A stretch of DNA of 50,258 nucleotides from Caldilineaceae bacterium (lineage in GTDB: Bacteria > Chloroflexota > Anaerolineae > Caldilineales > Caldilineaceae). The position numbers were made by a program, and so were the translations under genes. The notes beneath the pieces were generated by a model. It did not search any database and had not been told where the DNA came from. It saw only the letters and a program-made list of their open reading frames with translations. The DNA lies in contig JACKBA010000044.1 in the NCBI GenBank assembly GCA_020634815.1, forward strand, positions 1 to 50,258. The letters are read 5' to 3'. Numbering within the stretch: the first letter of the stretch is position 1; the number at the start of each line of letters is the position of its first letter. Of the stretch, positions 1 to 9,300 are shown in pieces.

Positions 1-275
1 GATTGCTGGTTGCTGATGGTTGATGAAACGCGGCAACTGACTGAAGAGAATGGCCAATGGTCAACAGTCAATGGCTAATTGTCAATGTTCACCGCTCGGC
101 GTCTAGGTGCGCCGGTCATCAGCAATTGACAATCTGCAATTCATCCATCAATAATTCGCCTTTGCTCGTCTCCCATTGAATGTTGACCGGAGAATCACAT
201 ACGAATTGCTAATGGGTGGAATTGCAGATTGCAGATTGCTGATGGATTTCCGTTGACCATTGACCGTTGACCGTT
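1..275. repeat. Low-complexity intergenic repeat words
   Basis: This gap has no credible gene. It is built from overlapping degenerate words such as GATTGCTGATGG, TTGACCATTGACC, CAATGGTCAA and CAATTGACAAT. The clearest tandem part is at 246-275, where a TTGACC(A/G)T unit repeats. The same vocabulary returns at 33041-33080, 33861-33900 and 37591-37630. Composition is far more A/T-rich than the flanking genes. The function is unknown. It resembles in style the short tandem heptamer repeats described in cyanobacteria, but I cannot show kinship. Confidence 0.7.
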
Positions 276-283
276 ATCTTCTT

Positions 284-1546
284 TCAGCCCGCGGCCACGG
301 CCTCGTTGAAAATCTCAAGCGCGGCGTCGATCTGCTCCGCGCTCACCACCAGCGGCGGGATCCAGCGGATGACGTTGCCATAGGTGCCGCAGGTAAGCAG
401 CAGCAGGTTGCGCTGCAAGCACGCCTTCTGCACGCGGCTGGCGCTAGCAGCATCGGGAGCGCCGTCCGGCCCGGTGAACTCCACGCCGACCATGAGCCCC
501 AGCCCGCGCACATCGCCGATGACGGGGTGCTCGGCCTGGATCTCGCGCAGCCCGGCCATGAGCCGTTCGCCCTGCATCGCGGCATTCTCCACCAGCTTCT
601 CGTCGCGGATCGTGTCGATCGTCGCGCAGGCGGCCGCCGCAGCCACGGCATTGCCGCCGCCGTAGGTGCCGCCGTGCGTGCCGGCCTTCCAGTGCGCCAT
701 CAATTCAGCCCGAGCGCCAATCGCGGAGATGGGCATGCCGCTGCCCAGCCCCTTGGCCATGACCAGGATATCGGGCACGACGCCGGCATGGTCCATGGCG
801 AAGAACTTGCCCGTGCGGCCAAAGCCGGTCTGCACTTCGTCGGCGATGAGCAGAATGCCGTGCTCGTCGCACAACGCACGCAGCGCCTGCAAGTAGCCCG
901 CCGGCGCCGGCACGTAACCGCCCTCGCCCAGTACCGGCTCGATGATGATGGCGGCGGTCTCGTCGGGCGCGCTCTGGCTGTGCAGCAACTGGTCGAGCTG
1001 GCGCAGGCAAAAGGCGGTCGTCTCCTCGTCGTTCCAGCCGTAGTAGTAGCTGTAGGGGAAGGGCGCCACAAAAATCGCGCCCGGCAGCGGCTGGTAGTTG
1101 TAGCGATAGATGTACTTCGACGTGGTCATCGCCATGGCCTGGTGCGTGCGGCCGTGAAAGCTGCCCTGCATGACGATGACGTTCTTGCGTTGCGTCGCCA
1201 TGCGCGCCAGCTTGACCGACGCCTCGACCGCCTCGGCGCCGCTGTTGGAAAAGAAGAACTGGTCGATGGCTGCGGGCGTGACTTCGTTCAGCCGTTCGGC
1301 CAGCGCCAGCGCGGTGGGCGGGATGACGATGTTCATCTGGCCGAAGATCAGGTTCGCCGCCTGATCCTGGATTGCCTTGACGATGCGCGGGTGGCAATGG
1401 CCGGTGTTGGTGACGCCAATGCCCGACGTGAAGTCGGTGTAGCGGGCGCCGGCGGCGTCATAGAGATAGATGCCCTCGGCGCGCGCCGGCTGTACCTGCG
1501 TCATGTGTGTCCAGACCGGCGCCAGGAGGTCGATTGCGTTGCCCAT
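284..1546 (-). CDS. Class III PLP-dependent aminotransferase (GABA/ornithine type)
   Basis: A 420-residue fold-type I aminotransferase of the 4-aminobutyrate / acetylornithine family, expected to move an amino group from an omega-amino acid to a 2-oxo acid in the cytoplasm. Family motifs are clear: NSGAEAVEASVKLAR (PLP phosphate cup), GSFHGRTHQAMAMT, IADEVQTGFGRTG with the PLP-ring aspartate, and the Schiff-base lysine in VMAKGLGSG near residue 265. The frame stays open further upstream, but I chose the ATG at 1546 because a GGAG Shine-Dalgarno lies just upstream and the GABA-T-like N-terminus begins there. It is divergent from the aminotransferase operon at 1691, with about 145 bases between. 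The exact substrate cannot be told from sequence. Confidence 0.9.
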   Translation of the reverse strand: MGNAIDLLAPVWTHMTQVQPARAEGIYLYDAAGARYTDFTSGIGVTNTGHCHPRIVKAIQDQAANLIFGQMNIVIPPTALALAERLNEVTPAAIDQFFFSNSGAEAVEASVKLARMATQRKNVIVMQGSFHGRTHQAMAMTTSKYIYRYNYQPLPGAIFVAPFPYSYYYGWNDEETTAFCLRQLDQLLHSQSAPDETAAIIIEPVLGEGGYVPAPAGYLQALRALCDEHGILLIADEVQTGFGRTGKFFAMDHAGVVPDILVMAKGLGSGMPISAIGARAELMAHWKAGTHGGTYGGGNAVAAAAACATIDTIRDEKLVENAAMQGERLMAGLREIQAEHPVIGDVRGLGLMVGVEFTGPDGAPDAASASRVQKACLQRNLLLLTCGTYGNVIRWIPPLVVSAEQIDAALEIFNEAVAAG

Positions 1547-1591
1547 GAACCATCTCCGCGGTTGAGTGAGGTGCGCTTGATTCTGCGAGAC

Positions 1592-1597
1592 AGTATA
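1592..1597 (-). promoter_or_regulatory. Candidate -10 box for the minus-strand aminotransferase
   Basis: TATACT on the minus strand lies about 46 bases upstream of the start at 1546, giving a short leader. I see no good -35 hexamer at 16-18 bases, so this is a partial promoter call. Confidence 0.4.
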
Positions 1598-1690
1598 CCG
1601 CACACCGGGCAAAGTTGCCTGATACGCAAAAACGTTCCGCGCGTTTCGTGCAATCTGGCGCAACCGGCCAAGCTGCGGCACAATCTAGCC

Positions 1691-2839
1691 ATGAGCACCC
1701 AATTCCAGAGCACCCAATCGTTCGCACCGGCCGATGTCATCGACTTTGGCGCCGGCCATCCGGGCGCCGCGCTGCTGCCGCGCACGCTCATGCAGGCCGC
1801 GGCGGCGCAGCGCCTGGGCGAGGACGATGCGTCGCTGCTCCAGTACGGGCTGGAACAGGGCGACGGCTACTTCCGGCATGTGCTGGCCGGCTTTCTCAGC
1901 CGCCGCTATGCCGTTCCGGTCAGCATGGATGGGCTGTTTGTCACCTCCGGCGCGTCGCAGGCGCTGGACCTGATCTGCACGCTCTACACGCAGCCGGGCG
2001 ATGTCGTCTTCGTGGAGGAGCCGACCTACTTCCTGGCGCTGCGCATCTTTGCCGACCACCGTCTGCGCGTGCGGCCCATCGCCACCGATGGCAGCGGGCT
2101 GGGCATCGACGCGCTGGAGACGGCGCTGGCAGAAGAACGGCCGGCCCTGCTCTACACCATCCCCACGCACCAGAATCCGGCCGGCTTCACCCTGCCGCTG
2201 GAACGCCGGCAGCGCCTGGTAGACCTGAGCATGCAACACGGATTCCTGATCATCGCCGACGAAGTCTATCACCTGCTCTCCTACGGCGAGGCGCCGCCCG
2301 CACCGCTAGCGGCCTTTGCGGAGCGCGGCACGGTGCTCGGCCTGGGATCATTCTCCAAGGTCCTGGCGCCGGGGCTGCGGCTGGGCTGGGTGCAGGCCGC
2401 GCCGCAGCACATGGAGCGTCTTTACACCGCCGGCCTGCTCGATAGCGGTGGCGGGCTCAACCCCTTCACCTCGGCGCTGGTGCGCGTGGTGGTAGGCGAG
2501 GGCTGGCAGGACAGCTACCTGGACATGCTGCACGCAACCTACCGCCGGCGCATCACCGCGCTGCACGCCGCGCTGGAGGAGCACCTGGGTGGGCTGGCGC
2601 ACTATGCCGTGCCCGACGGCGGCTATTTCTTCTGGCTGCGCCTGCCCGAGCACATGGATGGCGAGACGCTGGCCGCACGCGCGCCGACATTCAAAGTCGG
2701 CTTCCGGCCTGGGCAGCGTTTTTCCGGGCAGCAGGGATTGCGCAACTACATCCGGCTGAGCTTTGCCTACTACGAGGACGCCGACCTCGCCGAAGGCGCG
2801 CGCCGCCTGCGCGCGCTCATCGAGTCCGTCTACCCATGA
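1691..2839 (+). CDS. Class I/II PLP aminotransferase (LysN / MocR-domain type)
   Basis: A 382-residue fold-type I aminotransferase resembling 2-aminoadipate aminotransferases and the catalytic half of MocR regulators, without the GntR-type DNA-binding domain. Visible motifs are YGLEQGDGYFR near the N-terminus, TIPTHQNPAG, IADEVYHLL, and SFSKVLAPGLRLGW, whose lysine (about residue 223) should hold PLP. The open frame extends back to about 260, but that part is antisense to the neighbouring aminotransferase. The start at 1691 matches the family N-terminus. No clear ribosome binding site precedes it, and a CACAAT box sits 6 bases upstream, so a very short or absent leader is possible. Its stop overlaps the next ATG as ATGA. 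Likely role: amino acid catabolism or synthesis, substrate unknown. Confidence 0.85.
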   Translation: MSTQFQSTQSFAPADVIDFGAGHPGAALLPRTLMQAAAAQRLGEDDASLLQYGLEQGDGYFRHVLAGFLSRRYAVPVSMDGLFVTSGASQALDLICTLYTQPGDVVFVEEPTYFLALRIFADHRLRVRPIATDGSGLGIDALETALAEERPALLYTIPTHQNPAGFTLPLERRQRLVDLSMQHGFLIIADEVYHLLSYGEAPPAPLAAFAERGTVLGLGSFSKVLAPGLRLGWVQAAPQHMERLYTAGLLDSGGGLNPFTSALVRVVVGEGWQDSYLDMLHATYRRRITALHAALEEHLGGLAHYAVPDGGYFFWLRLPEHMDGETLAARAPTFKVGFRPGQRFSGQQGLRNYIRLSFAYYEDADLAEGARRLRALIESVYP

Positions 2840-4266
2840 GTACCTCGGTCACCGCTACGCAACAAGCGACGCTGGACGCACTGATCAGCACGCTAGGCAG
2901 CGACGGCGTTCTACCCGCCAGCGAAGTCGCCCAGCGCCAGAGCAGTTGGATCGACCCGGCGCCGTTGCAGGCACTGACCCTGCTGCGCCCGCGCACGACC
3001 GCCGAGGTCGCCGCCGCGCTGGCGATCTGCCACGCCGCACACCAGCCGGTCATTGTCTATGGCGGCGGCACGAACCTGGTGCGCGCCACGGAGAGCACGC
3101 CGGGCGACATCCTGCTCTCGCTGGAACGCATGGCCGGGATTATCGACATTGACGCGGCGAACCGCACCATGACCGTGCAGGCCGGCGCACCCTTGCAGCG
3201 CGTGCAGGAGGCTGCGGCCGCCGCCGATCTCTTCTTCCCGCTGGACCTTGCGGCGCGCGGCTCGGCTACCATCGGCGGTTGCATCGCCATGAACGCGGGC
3301 GGCGTGCGCGTGCTGCGCTACGGCGTCATGCGCGAGCTGGTGCTGGGGCTGGAAGCGGTGCGCGCCGAGGGCACCGTCCTGGCCGGCCTCAACCACATGC
3401 TCAAGAACAACGCCGGCTATGATCTCAAACAGCTCTTCATCGGCAGCGAAGGCACGCTGGGCGTCGTTACGCAGGCGGTGCTACGCCTCTTTCCGGCCCC
3501 GCGCACGACGTCAACGGCACTGCTCGGCATGGACGAGTTTGCACAGGTTGTGGAGTTGCTGCACCTGTTGCAACGCGACCTGGGCGGCGCGCTGGCCACT
3601 TTCGAGGTGATGTGGAACGATTACTACCGGCTGACCACGACGCCGCCCGCGCCGGCGCGCCCGCCGCTGAGCCAGGAGTACGCCTACTACGTGCTGGTGG
3701 AGACCCTCGGCGGCGACGAGCAGAACGACCGGCGCCACTTCGAGCGCGCGCTGGATCACGCCGCGCACAACGGTCTCTTCGACGACGCCGTGGTCGCCGG
3801 CAGCGAGCGCCAGCGCGCCGAACTCTGGCGGGTGCGCGAGGACTCCGAGCAGATCGAACACCAGCATCACCTGGCCTTTGGCTATGATGTGAGCCTGCCA
3901 ATCGGTGAGATGGAGGAGTACGTAGCCGATGTCCTGTCCGGCATCGGGTTGCACTTCGGCGCGGACGCGCGCTGCTGGGTGTACGGCCACCTGGGCGACG
4001 GCAACCTGCACATCAACGTGTGGGCGCCGCAGCTAGAGCCGGGGGACGCCGGCCGCGTGGCCGCCATCGTCTACGGCCCGCTGCGCCTGGCGCGCGGCAG
4101 CATTTCCGCCGAGCACGGCATTGGCCTCGACAAGAAGGCCTATCTGGCGCTGAGCCGCACGCCGGAGGAGATCGCCACCATGCGGCTGCTCAAGCGCACG
4201 CTCGACCCGCACAACATACTCAACCCCGGCAAACTCTTTGACCTGGAGGAGACGACCTCGCCATGA
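2836..4266 (+). CDS. FAD-linked 2-hydroxyacid oxidase/dehydrogenase, GlcD type
   Basis: A 476-residue flavoprotein of the VAO/PCMH family (glycolate oxidase GlcD, D-lactate dehydrogenase, D-2-hydroxyglutarate dehydrogenase). The N-terminal FAD-binding half shows VIVYGGGTNLVRATE and ATIGGCIAMNAGG, followed by NNAGYDLKQLFIGSEGTLG. The C-terminal half has GHLGDGNLHINV near residue 383 and SAEHGIGLDKK near 426, typical of this subfamily. No iron-sulfur domain is present, so a separate electron acceptor is needed. It is translationally coupled on both sides by ATGA overlaps. Together with the preceding aminotransferase and the 2-hydroxyacid dehydrogenase two genes on, it suggests interconversion of an amino acid, its 2-oxo acid and its 2-hydroxy acid. 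Confidence 0.9.
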   Translation: MSTSVTATQQATLDALISTLGSDGVLPASEVAQRQSSWIDPAPLQALTLLRPRTTAEVAAALAICHAAHQPVIVYGGGTNLVRATESTPGDILLSLERMAGIIDIDAANRTMTVQAGAPLQRVQEAAAAADLFFPLDLAARGSATIGGCIAMNAGGVRVLRYGVMRELVLGLEAVRAEGTVLAGLNHMLKNNAGYDLKQLFIGSEGTLGVVTQAVLRLFPAPRTTSTALLGMDEFAQVVELLHLLQRDLGGALATFEVMWNDYYRLTTTPPAPARPPLSQEYAYYVLVETLGGDEQNDRRHFERALDHAAHNGLFDDAVVAGSERQRAELWRVREDSEQIEHQHHLAFGYDVSLPIGEMEEYVADVLSGIGLHFGADARCWVYGHLGDGNLHINVWAPQLEPGDAGRVAAIVYGPLRLARGSISAEHGIGLDKKAYLALSRTPEEIATMRLLKRTLDPHNILNPGKLFDLEETTSP

Positions 4267-5294
4267 GTGACGCACCGATCGTCATCGTTCCCTATCGCAG
4301 CTTTGGCACGCCCGACACGCTCTTTGTCAAGGGCCGCGTGCTGCACGACAAGCCCGTCGCCACGGCCGAGGCCGAGCGCTCGGCGTGGAGCAATCTGCGC
4401 GATGCATTGCGCCGCATTGACTCGGATGAGGTGCCCGGCGCGCGCGTCGGCATCCACTTCGACGACCAGGAGTGGGAGACCGTGGCCGACAGCGAAGGGT
4501 ACTTCACCCACGAACTGCCGCTTGCCGCACCGGTGGCAAAGACCGATGCCTGGCATGCCGTGCACCTGCACCTGCTGGAGCCGGCGCTGGGCCAGCCGCA
4601 GCCTTTTGCCGAGGCGCAGGTGCTCGTGCCGCCGCCCACGGCCCGCTACGGCGTCATCAGCGACATCGACGACACGATCCTGGAGACGCACGCCACCAGC
4701 CTGCTGCGTTCGGCGCTGGTCACGTTGCTGGAGAACGCCGCCACGCGCACGCCCTTCCCCGGCGTCGCCGCGCTCTATCAGGCGTTGCAGGCCGGCGCCA
4801 ACGGCAATGGCCGCAATCCCATCTTCTACGTGTCGAGCAGCCCGTGGAATTTGTACGATTTCCTCGTGGAGTTCATGGAGATCAACGGCATCCCGGCCGG
4901 GCCGATCTTTCTGCGCGACTACGGGCTGAGCACGATCACCAGCGCGTTGAGCCACCAGGTCAAGCTCGAGCCCATGCGCTGGGTGCTGGATACCTACCCG
5001 GATCTGTCGTTTGTGCTCATGGGCGACAGCGGCCAGCGCGACCCGGAGTTGTACAGCCAGTTGCTCCAGGCGTACCCGGATCGCATCAAGGCAATTTACA
5101 TCCGCGACGTGAGCGGCGACAAACGCGACGCGACCGTCGATGCGCTGGCCGACGAAGCGGCGGTGCTGGGCGTGCCCATGATCCGCGCCGCGGATTCCGC
5201 CGTCATGGCCGCAAGCGCTGCCGAGTTGGGGCTGGTGACGCCGGCCGCCATCGACGCCGTACGCAGCGCCAGCGAGGAGCAGCCCGCGCCATGA
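4263..5294 (+). CDS. App1-like phosphatidate phosphatase domain protein (DUF2183)
   Basis: A 343-residue protein with the HAD-like catalytic domain of yeast App1 phosphatidate phosphatase. The signature GVISDIDDTI (about residues 131-140) carries the nucleophile aspartates. It is followed by YVSSSPWNLYDFL, LRDYGL, and LMGDSGQRDPELY near residue 253, the usual App1 blocks. The first 120 residues are the beta-rich N-terminal part common in bacterial members. Bacterial substrates are largely unproven and a lipid phosphate is the family expectation. It sits mid-operon with ATGA overlaps on both sides, which is odd company for a lipid phosphatase. Confidence 0.85.
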   Translation: MSDAPIVIVPYRSFGTPDTLFVKGRVLHDKPVATAEAERSAWSNLRDALRRIDSDEVPGARVGIHFDDQEWETVADSEGYFTHELPLAAPVAKTDAWHAVHLHLLEPALGQPQPFAEAQVLVPPPTARYGVISDIDDTILETHATSLLRSALVTLLENAATRTPFPGVAALYQALQAGANGNGRNPIFYVSSSPWNLYDFLVEFMEINGIPAGPIFLRDYGLSTITSALSHQVKLEPMRWVLDTYPDLSFVLMGDSGQRDPELYSQLLQAYPDRIKAIYIRDVSGDKRDATVDALADEAAVLGVPMIRAADSAVMAASAAELGLVTPAAIDAVRSASEEQPAP

Positions 5295-6232
5295 CCAACC
5301 ACGTCCTCATCCTCTCCGCTCGCGCCGCCGACTATGCACGCCTGCTCGCTGAAAGCGAATTGCCGGAGTGCGTTCTGCACGCCGCCACCAACGCAGGTGA
5401 CGCTGGGGAGTGGCCGGCGCGCTGTCCCATCGTGCTGGCCGACCCGCCGTTGATCCGCCCGCTGCTGCCGGAGTTGACGGCGCTGCGCTGGTTGCAGGCG
5501 ACCTACGCCGGTGTGGAAACGCTCACCGGGCCGGGGTTACGCCGCGACTACCTGCTGACCAACGCGCGCGGCGCGTTTGGCGACCTCATGGCCGAGTATG
5601 TCATGGGCTACCTGATCATGCACGAGCGGCTGGGATGGCAGCGCTTCCTGGCGCAGCGCGAAGGTCGCTGGGACGCAACGTGGCCGGGTCGCGTGCGCGG
5701 CAAGACCATGGGTCTGGTGGGCGTCGGCTCCATCGGCGCCGAGATTGCGCGGGCGGCAAAGTGCTTCGGTCTGCGCACGCTGGGCTACACGCGCGCCAGC
5801 GAAGGATGCGCGGCCATCGACGGGTACTTTCACGGCGGCGACCTGGCGGCCATGGCGACGCAGTGCGACTACCTGGTGTGCAGCCTGCCCAACACCGACG
5901 CCAGCCGCGGTCTGGTCGACGCGGCGGTGCTGGCCGCGCTGCCGCCGCACGCCGTGCTGGTCAACGTCGGCCGCGGCAGCACGGTGGACGAGGGGGCGCT
6001 GGTCGCCGCGCTGCAAGGCGGCCGGCTGGCTGGGGCCGTGCTCGACGTCTTCGCCACCGAGCCGCTGCCACAGGAGAGTCCGCTGTGGTCGCTGCCCAAC
6101 GTGCTTGTCACCAGCCACACCTCGGCACTCAGCTATCCCGAGGACATCGCCCCGATCTTTGCTGACAACTACCGCCGCTTCGTTGCGGGCGAGACGCTGC
6201 GCCACGTCGTGGATTTTGAGCAGGGCTATTGA
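5291..6232 (+). CDS. D-isomer-specific 2-hydroxyacid dehydrogenase
   Basis: A 313-residue NAD(P)-dependent reductase of 2-oxo acids. The Rossmann motif is LVGVGSIGAEIAR. The catalytic triad is visible as Arg in NVGRGS (about residue 228), Glu in DVFATEPLP (about 257) and His in TSHTSA (about 276). The N-terminus MTNHVLILSARAADY was chosen because the ATG at 5291 overlaps the preceding stop as ATGA. The longer frame from 4472 is antisense noise. It is the last gene of the operon and is followed by a strong hairpin shared with the convergent gene. The exact substrate (glyoxylate, hydroxypyruvate, branched 2-oxo acid) is unknown. Confidence 0.9.
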   Translation: MTNHVLILSARAADYARLLAESELPECVLHAATNAGDAGEWPARCPIVLADPPLIRPLLPELTALRWLQATYAGVETLTGPGLRRDYLLTNARGAFGDLMAEYVMGYLIMHERLGWQRFLAQREGRWDATWPGRVRGKTMGLVGVGSIGAEIARAAKCFGLRTLGYTRASEGCAAIDGYFHGGDLAAMATQCDYLVCSLPNTDASRGLVDAAVLAALPPHAVLVNVGRGSTVDEGALVAALQGGRLAGAVLDVFATEPLPQESPLWSLPNVLVTSHTSALSYPEDIAPIFADNYRRFVAGETLRHVVDFEQGY

Positions 6233-6238
6233 GGAGTC

Positions 6239-6312
6239 TCTACCACAATGGCTCGAAGGGCACAAAGGGGCACGAAGAGAACTGGAGCGTTGGCAGGTTG
6301 GCGTCAACAACT
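6239..6312. repeat. Degenerate GGCACAAAGG / AACTGGAGCGTTGG words
   Basis: Just after the operon the sequence runs AAGGGCACAAAGGGGCACGAAG and then GGAGCGTTGGCAGGTTGG, short near-repeats unlike the coding flanks. It looks like another type of intergenic repeat word in this genome. I can support only the local near-duplication. Confidence 0.4.
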
Positions 6313-6342
6313 TCTGAGCCATCGATTCAGGGTTCAGAAAAC

Positions 6343-6373
6343 ATCGGGCGGAAGCGAGTCGCTTCCGCCCGAT
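6343..6373. terminator. Bidirectional terminator hairpin, 14-bp perfect stem
   Basis: Positions 6343-6356 pair perfectly with 6360-6373 around a three-base AGT loop. It lies between convergent genes ending at 6232 (plus) and 6394 (minus), so it can end both. No long T-run follows on either side. Confidence 0.75.
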
Positions 6374-6393
6374 CAATTGGTGTGAAGAGGACG

Positions 6394-9300
6394 TTACTTC
6401 ATGGCGGACGGCAGGAAGAGCGAGTAGCCGAAGTCGTAGTAGCGCGGGATGATGGGGCCGCCCTTCTTGTCCTGGTCGAACATCTGCACGTACCAGTAGT
6501 AGCGGCCCGTGGTCATGTTCTTGACCGTGGTGTAACTGGTGCTCATCGTCGACACGGTCGTTGCGCTGGTAAAGGCCGGGTTGTCGGCGTAGCTCACGCT
6601 GTAGTAGGCCGCGCCCGGCAGTGGATCCCACATGAAGGTGGGCACGGTGCCCGCCGTGCCGCCCTGGCTGGGAAAAACGAGATTCGGCGCGAGATACTGC
6701 TTGGCGAACCACTGTGTCGGGCTGTAGGGACCGTCGGTGCTGTTGGCATCGTAGAGTGCGACGCGCCAGTACCAGATACCGTCGGAGAGGCTCTTGCCCT
6801 TGACCGGCGTGTAGGTATTGGCCGGCGTCTTGATGTCGATGAACGGGCTCCCGAAGGTCGGGTCGTCGTCGACCTGCAGGTGGTAGCGCGGCGTGGCCAG
6901 GCGTGGCGTGGTCGTCGGTGTGAGGACGACGCTCCACTGGAAGGTCGGCTGGCCGGTGACGGTCATGCCCTGGCTGGGGTTGATGGGCGAAGGGCTGACC
7001 GACGCCTTCTGGAAGGACATGGTCGGCGTCCACTGGCCGTAGACCGAAGCCGATCGGCGCATGGCGAGCCGCCAGTAGTACTGCGTGCCGGGCAGGAGCG
7101 CAAGGCTGGTCGACAATTCCTGCGGCGTATAGCTGGTGCCGTCGAGCGCCTGGTTGACGATCGGCGAGCTGAAGTTGGCATCATTGTCGATCTGCAGCGT
7201 GTAGCCCGAGGCGCCTTCGACGCGATCCCACAGAAAAGTGGGCGTCATGAAGACCTCGGCGCCGGTGGAGAGTTGCGGGTTGCCCGGCAGGCGGCTGCTG
7301 AGCTTGAAGCGCATGGCGGGGGACCAGGGGCCGTATGTATAGGCGCCCTGGGTGTCGATCTTTTCGTGCCGTATCCTCACACGCCAGTAATAGGATTCGT
7401 TGTTTTCCCAAGCGGATTCGGACTGTGCCGTTGCCGAGAGCAAGCCAAACACCGGCGCTATGAGTGATTCATAGGTATCCCACGTCTCAACGACATCTGA
7501 GAATTGCGGGTCGCGCGCGATCTGCACCTGGTAGCCGTCGACGGTGTCGTAGTAGGGCATCCGCCAGCGCAACGGCGGCATCTGATGGAGTGTGATGGGA
7601 TTGTCGAGCGGCGTATCGAATGGGTATTGCGGTGTCACCATGTTTGAGACAAAGACTGGATTGTCGAAGAGGGCAGGTACACCGTAATACTGTCCTTGTG
7701 GCGGAATGGTGTCGTGAGCGCCGTCGCCGGTCGTACCATCAGTGCTGAACACGGTGATGGCAAAGCTGCCGACAGAGTTGTCGCTGGCTGCATCCAAGGC
7801 GCTGTACGGGATGAGCGCATGCACGGCAGATGGATCCGAGTCATACCAGACCTGGCCGCCGATACTGGCCAGCGTCTGCGCCGGCTGCCAGCCGCTGCCA
7901 TTCCAGCGGTGATAGCTCGTCGTACCGCTCGAGACCGAATCGCCGGTGCGCGAAACAAAGATGGCATACTCTGGACGATGATACGGATCGGTTGTGATGG
8001 GCCTGCCACCTGGATCAGTGGCAGCACCCGAGTTATAGGCGTGGTCGGCATCGACATAGATGCCATATTGCAGCGAGCCGGAGATTCCGCCAGGAACGGA
8101 CACGGCGATCAGCCAGCCAAAGTCCACCGCCGTCTGGTGCACCATGACGTGTAATTCGTCCAAATCATAGTCATCGCCCGTTGCACTGGCGCTTTCGCCA
8201 ACCAGCGTCACGTCCGGCAAGTAAGATGCTGTAGTCGAAAGGATATTGGTTGGCGGGACGAATTCGTAGGGATTGCTCCACACGATATTCGTGGAGAGAT
8301 TGAACCGGCGAGCAGATGACCAGTCACCGATCGGAGCATTTGCTGCACTTTCGGCACGGGCGCGCCACCAATAGGTGCCGGACGCCATCTTCGTCGACTG
8401 GCCTTGCCACGGCACATAGAACACAAACTGCGGGCGCTTCTCGTCGACTATCTGCGAGAAGTCGGGTGTACGGCTGACCTGCACACGGTAGTGATCCGCG
8501 CCGCTGACCGGCTGCCAACCCAAGACCGGCGGGGCGATGACACTCTCCATGCCATCGCGCGGAAACATGGGCGTTACAGTCGCTGTGGCCGGAAACTGCT
8601 CGAGTGAACCATCGTACCGCATGCGCCAGATCACGTCCACGCCCAATTGAACAATCCCACGGTATGCCTGAATGCGCCAGTAGAGCAGCATGCCGTCAGT
8701 AAGACCCGTCATGGGTTGCTCCAGGGTCGGGGCGGCTGCCAGACCTGTCGTCTGCATCGAGAAGTTCGGCGACGCAAAGTTCGGATCATCATCCACGGTC
8801 AGCACATAGCGCTCCGCTTCAACCAACATCGCGGCCGTTCCCTCGAGCAGATGTGCCGTATCCCAGATAAAGAGAGGGTGCGCGATTGTGTTATCCTCGT
8901 GCACCGGCATGTTTGACGAGTCGGGAGTGTGATAGAAAAGCGGATAAATGGGCTCGGGCGATGTTTCCATCGAAAAACGGAACGACCACTTCTCACTCCA
9001 TGGCGTGTAATTGCCACGCGCATCGACCGCTCGCACCTGCCAAAAGTAGTCTCGGCCATAGATGATGTTCACCCAGGGCCCAGGGTAGGTGTATGTATTG
9101 GCATTGTAGAGCATCTCCTCCGCAATCTTCTTGTCGCCGTCCGTAATCTGAACCTGATAGCGCTCTGCACCGGGCACCGGCTCCCAGGAGAAGAATGGAT
9201 AAGAAACGTTGATACGATTGTTTGCAGGAGTCTGCAGCTTGGGAGCAATATTCCACTTTGCGCGGAAGCGTCGCACTTCGCTGTAGGACGTACTGAAGTC

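Noticed and set aside
260..1690. Upstream extension of the aminotransferase frame
   Set aside because: This part is the antisense of the class III aminotransferase at 284-1546, has no protein-family resemblance and makes an implausible fusion.
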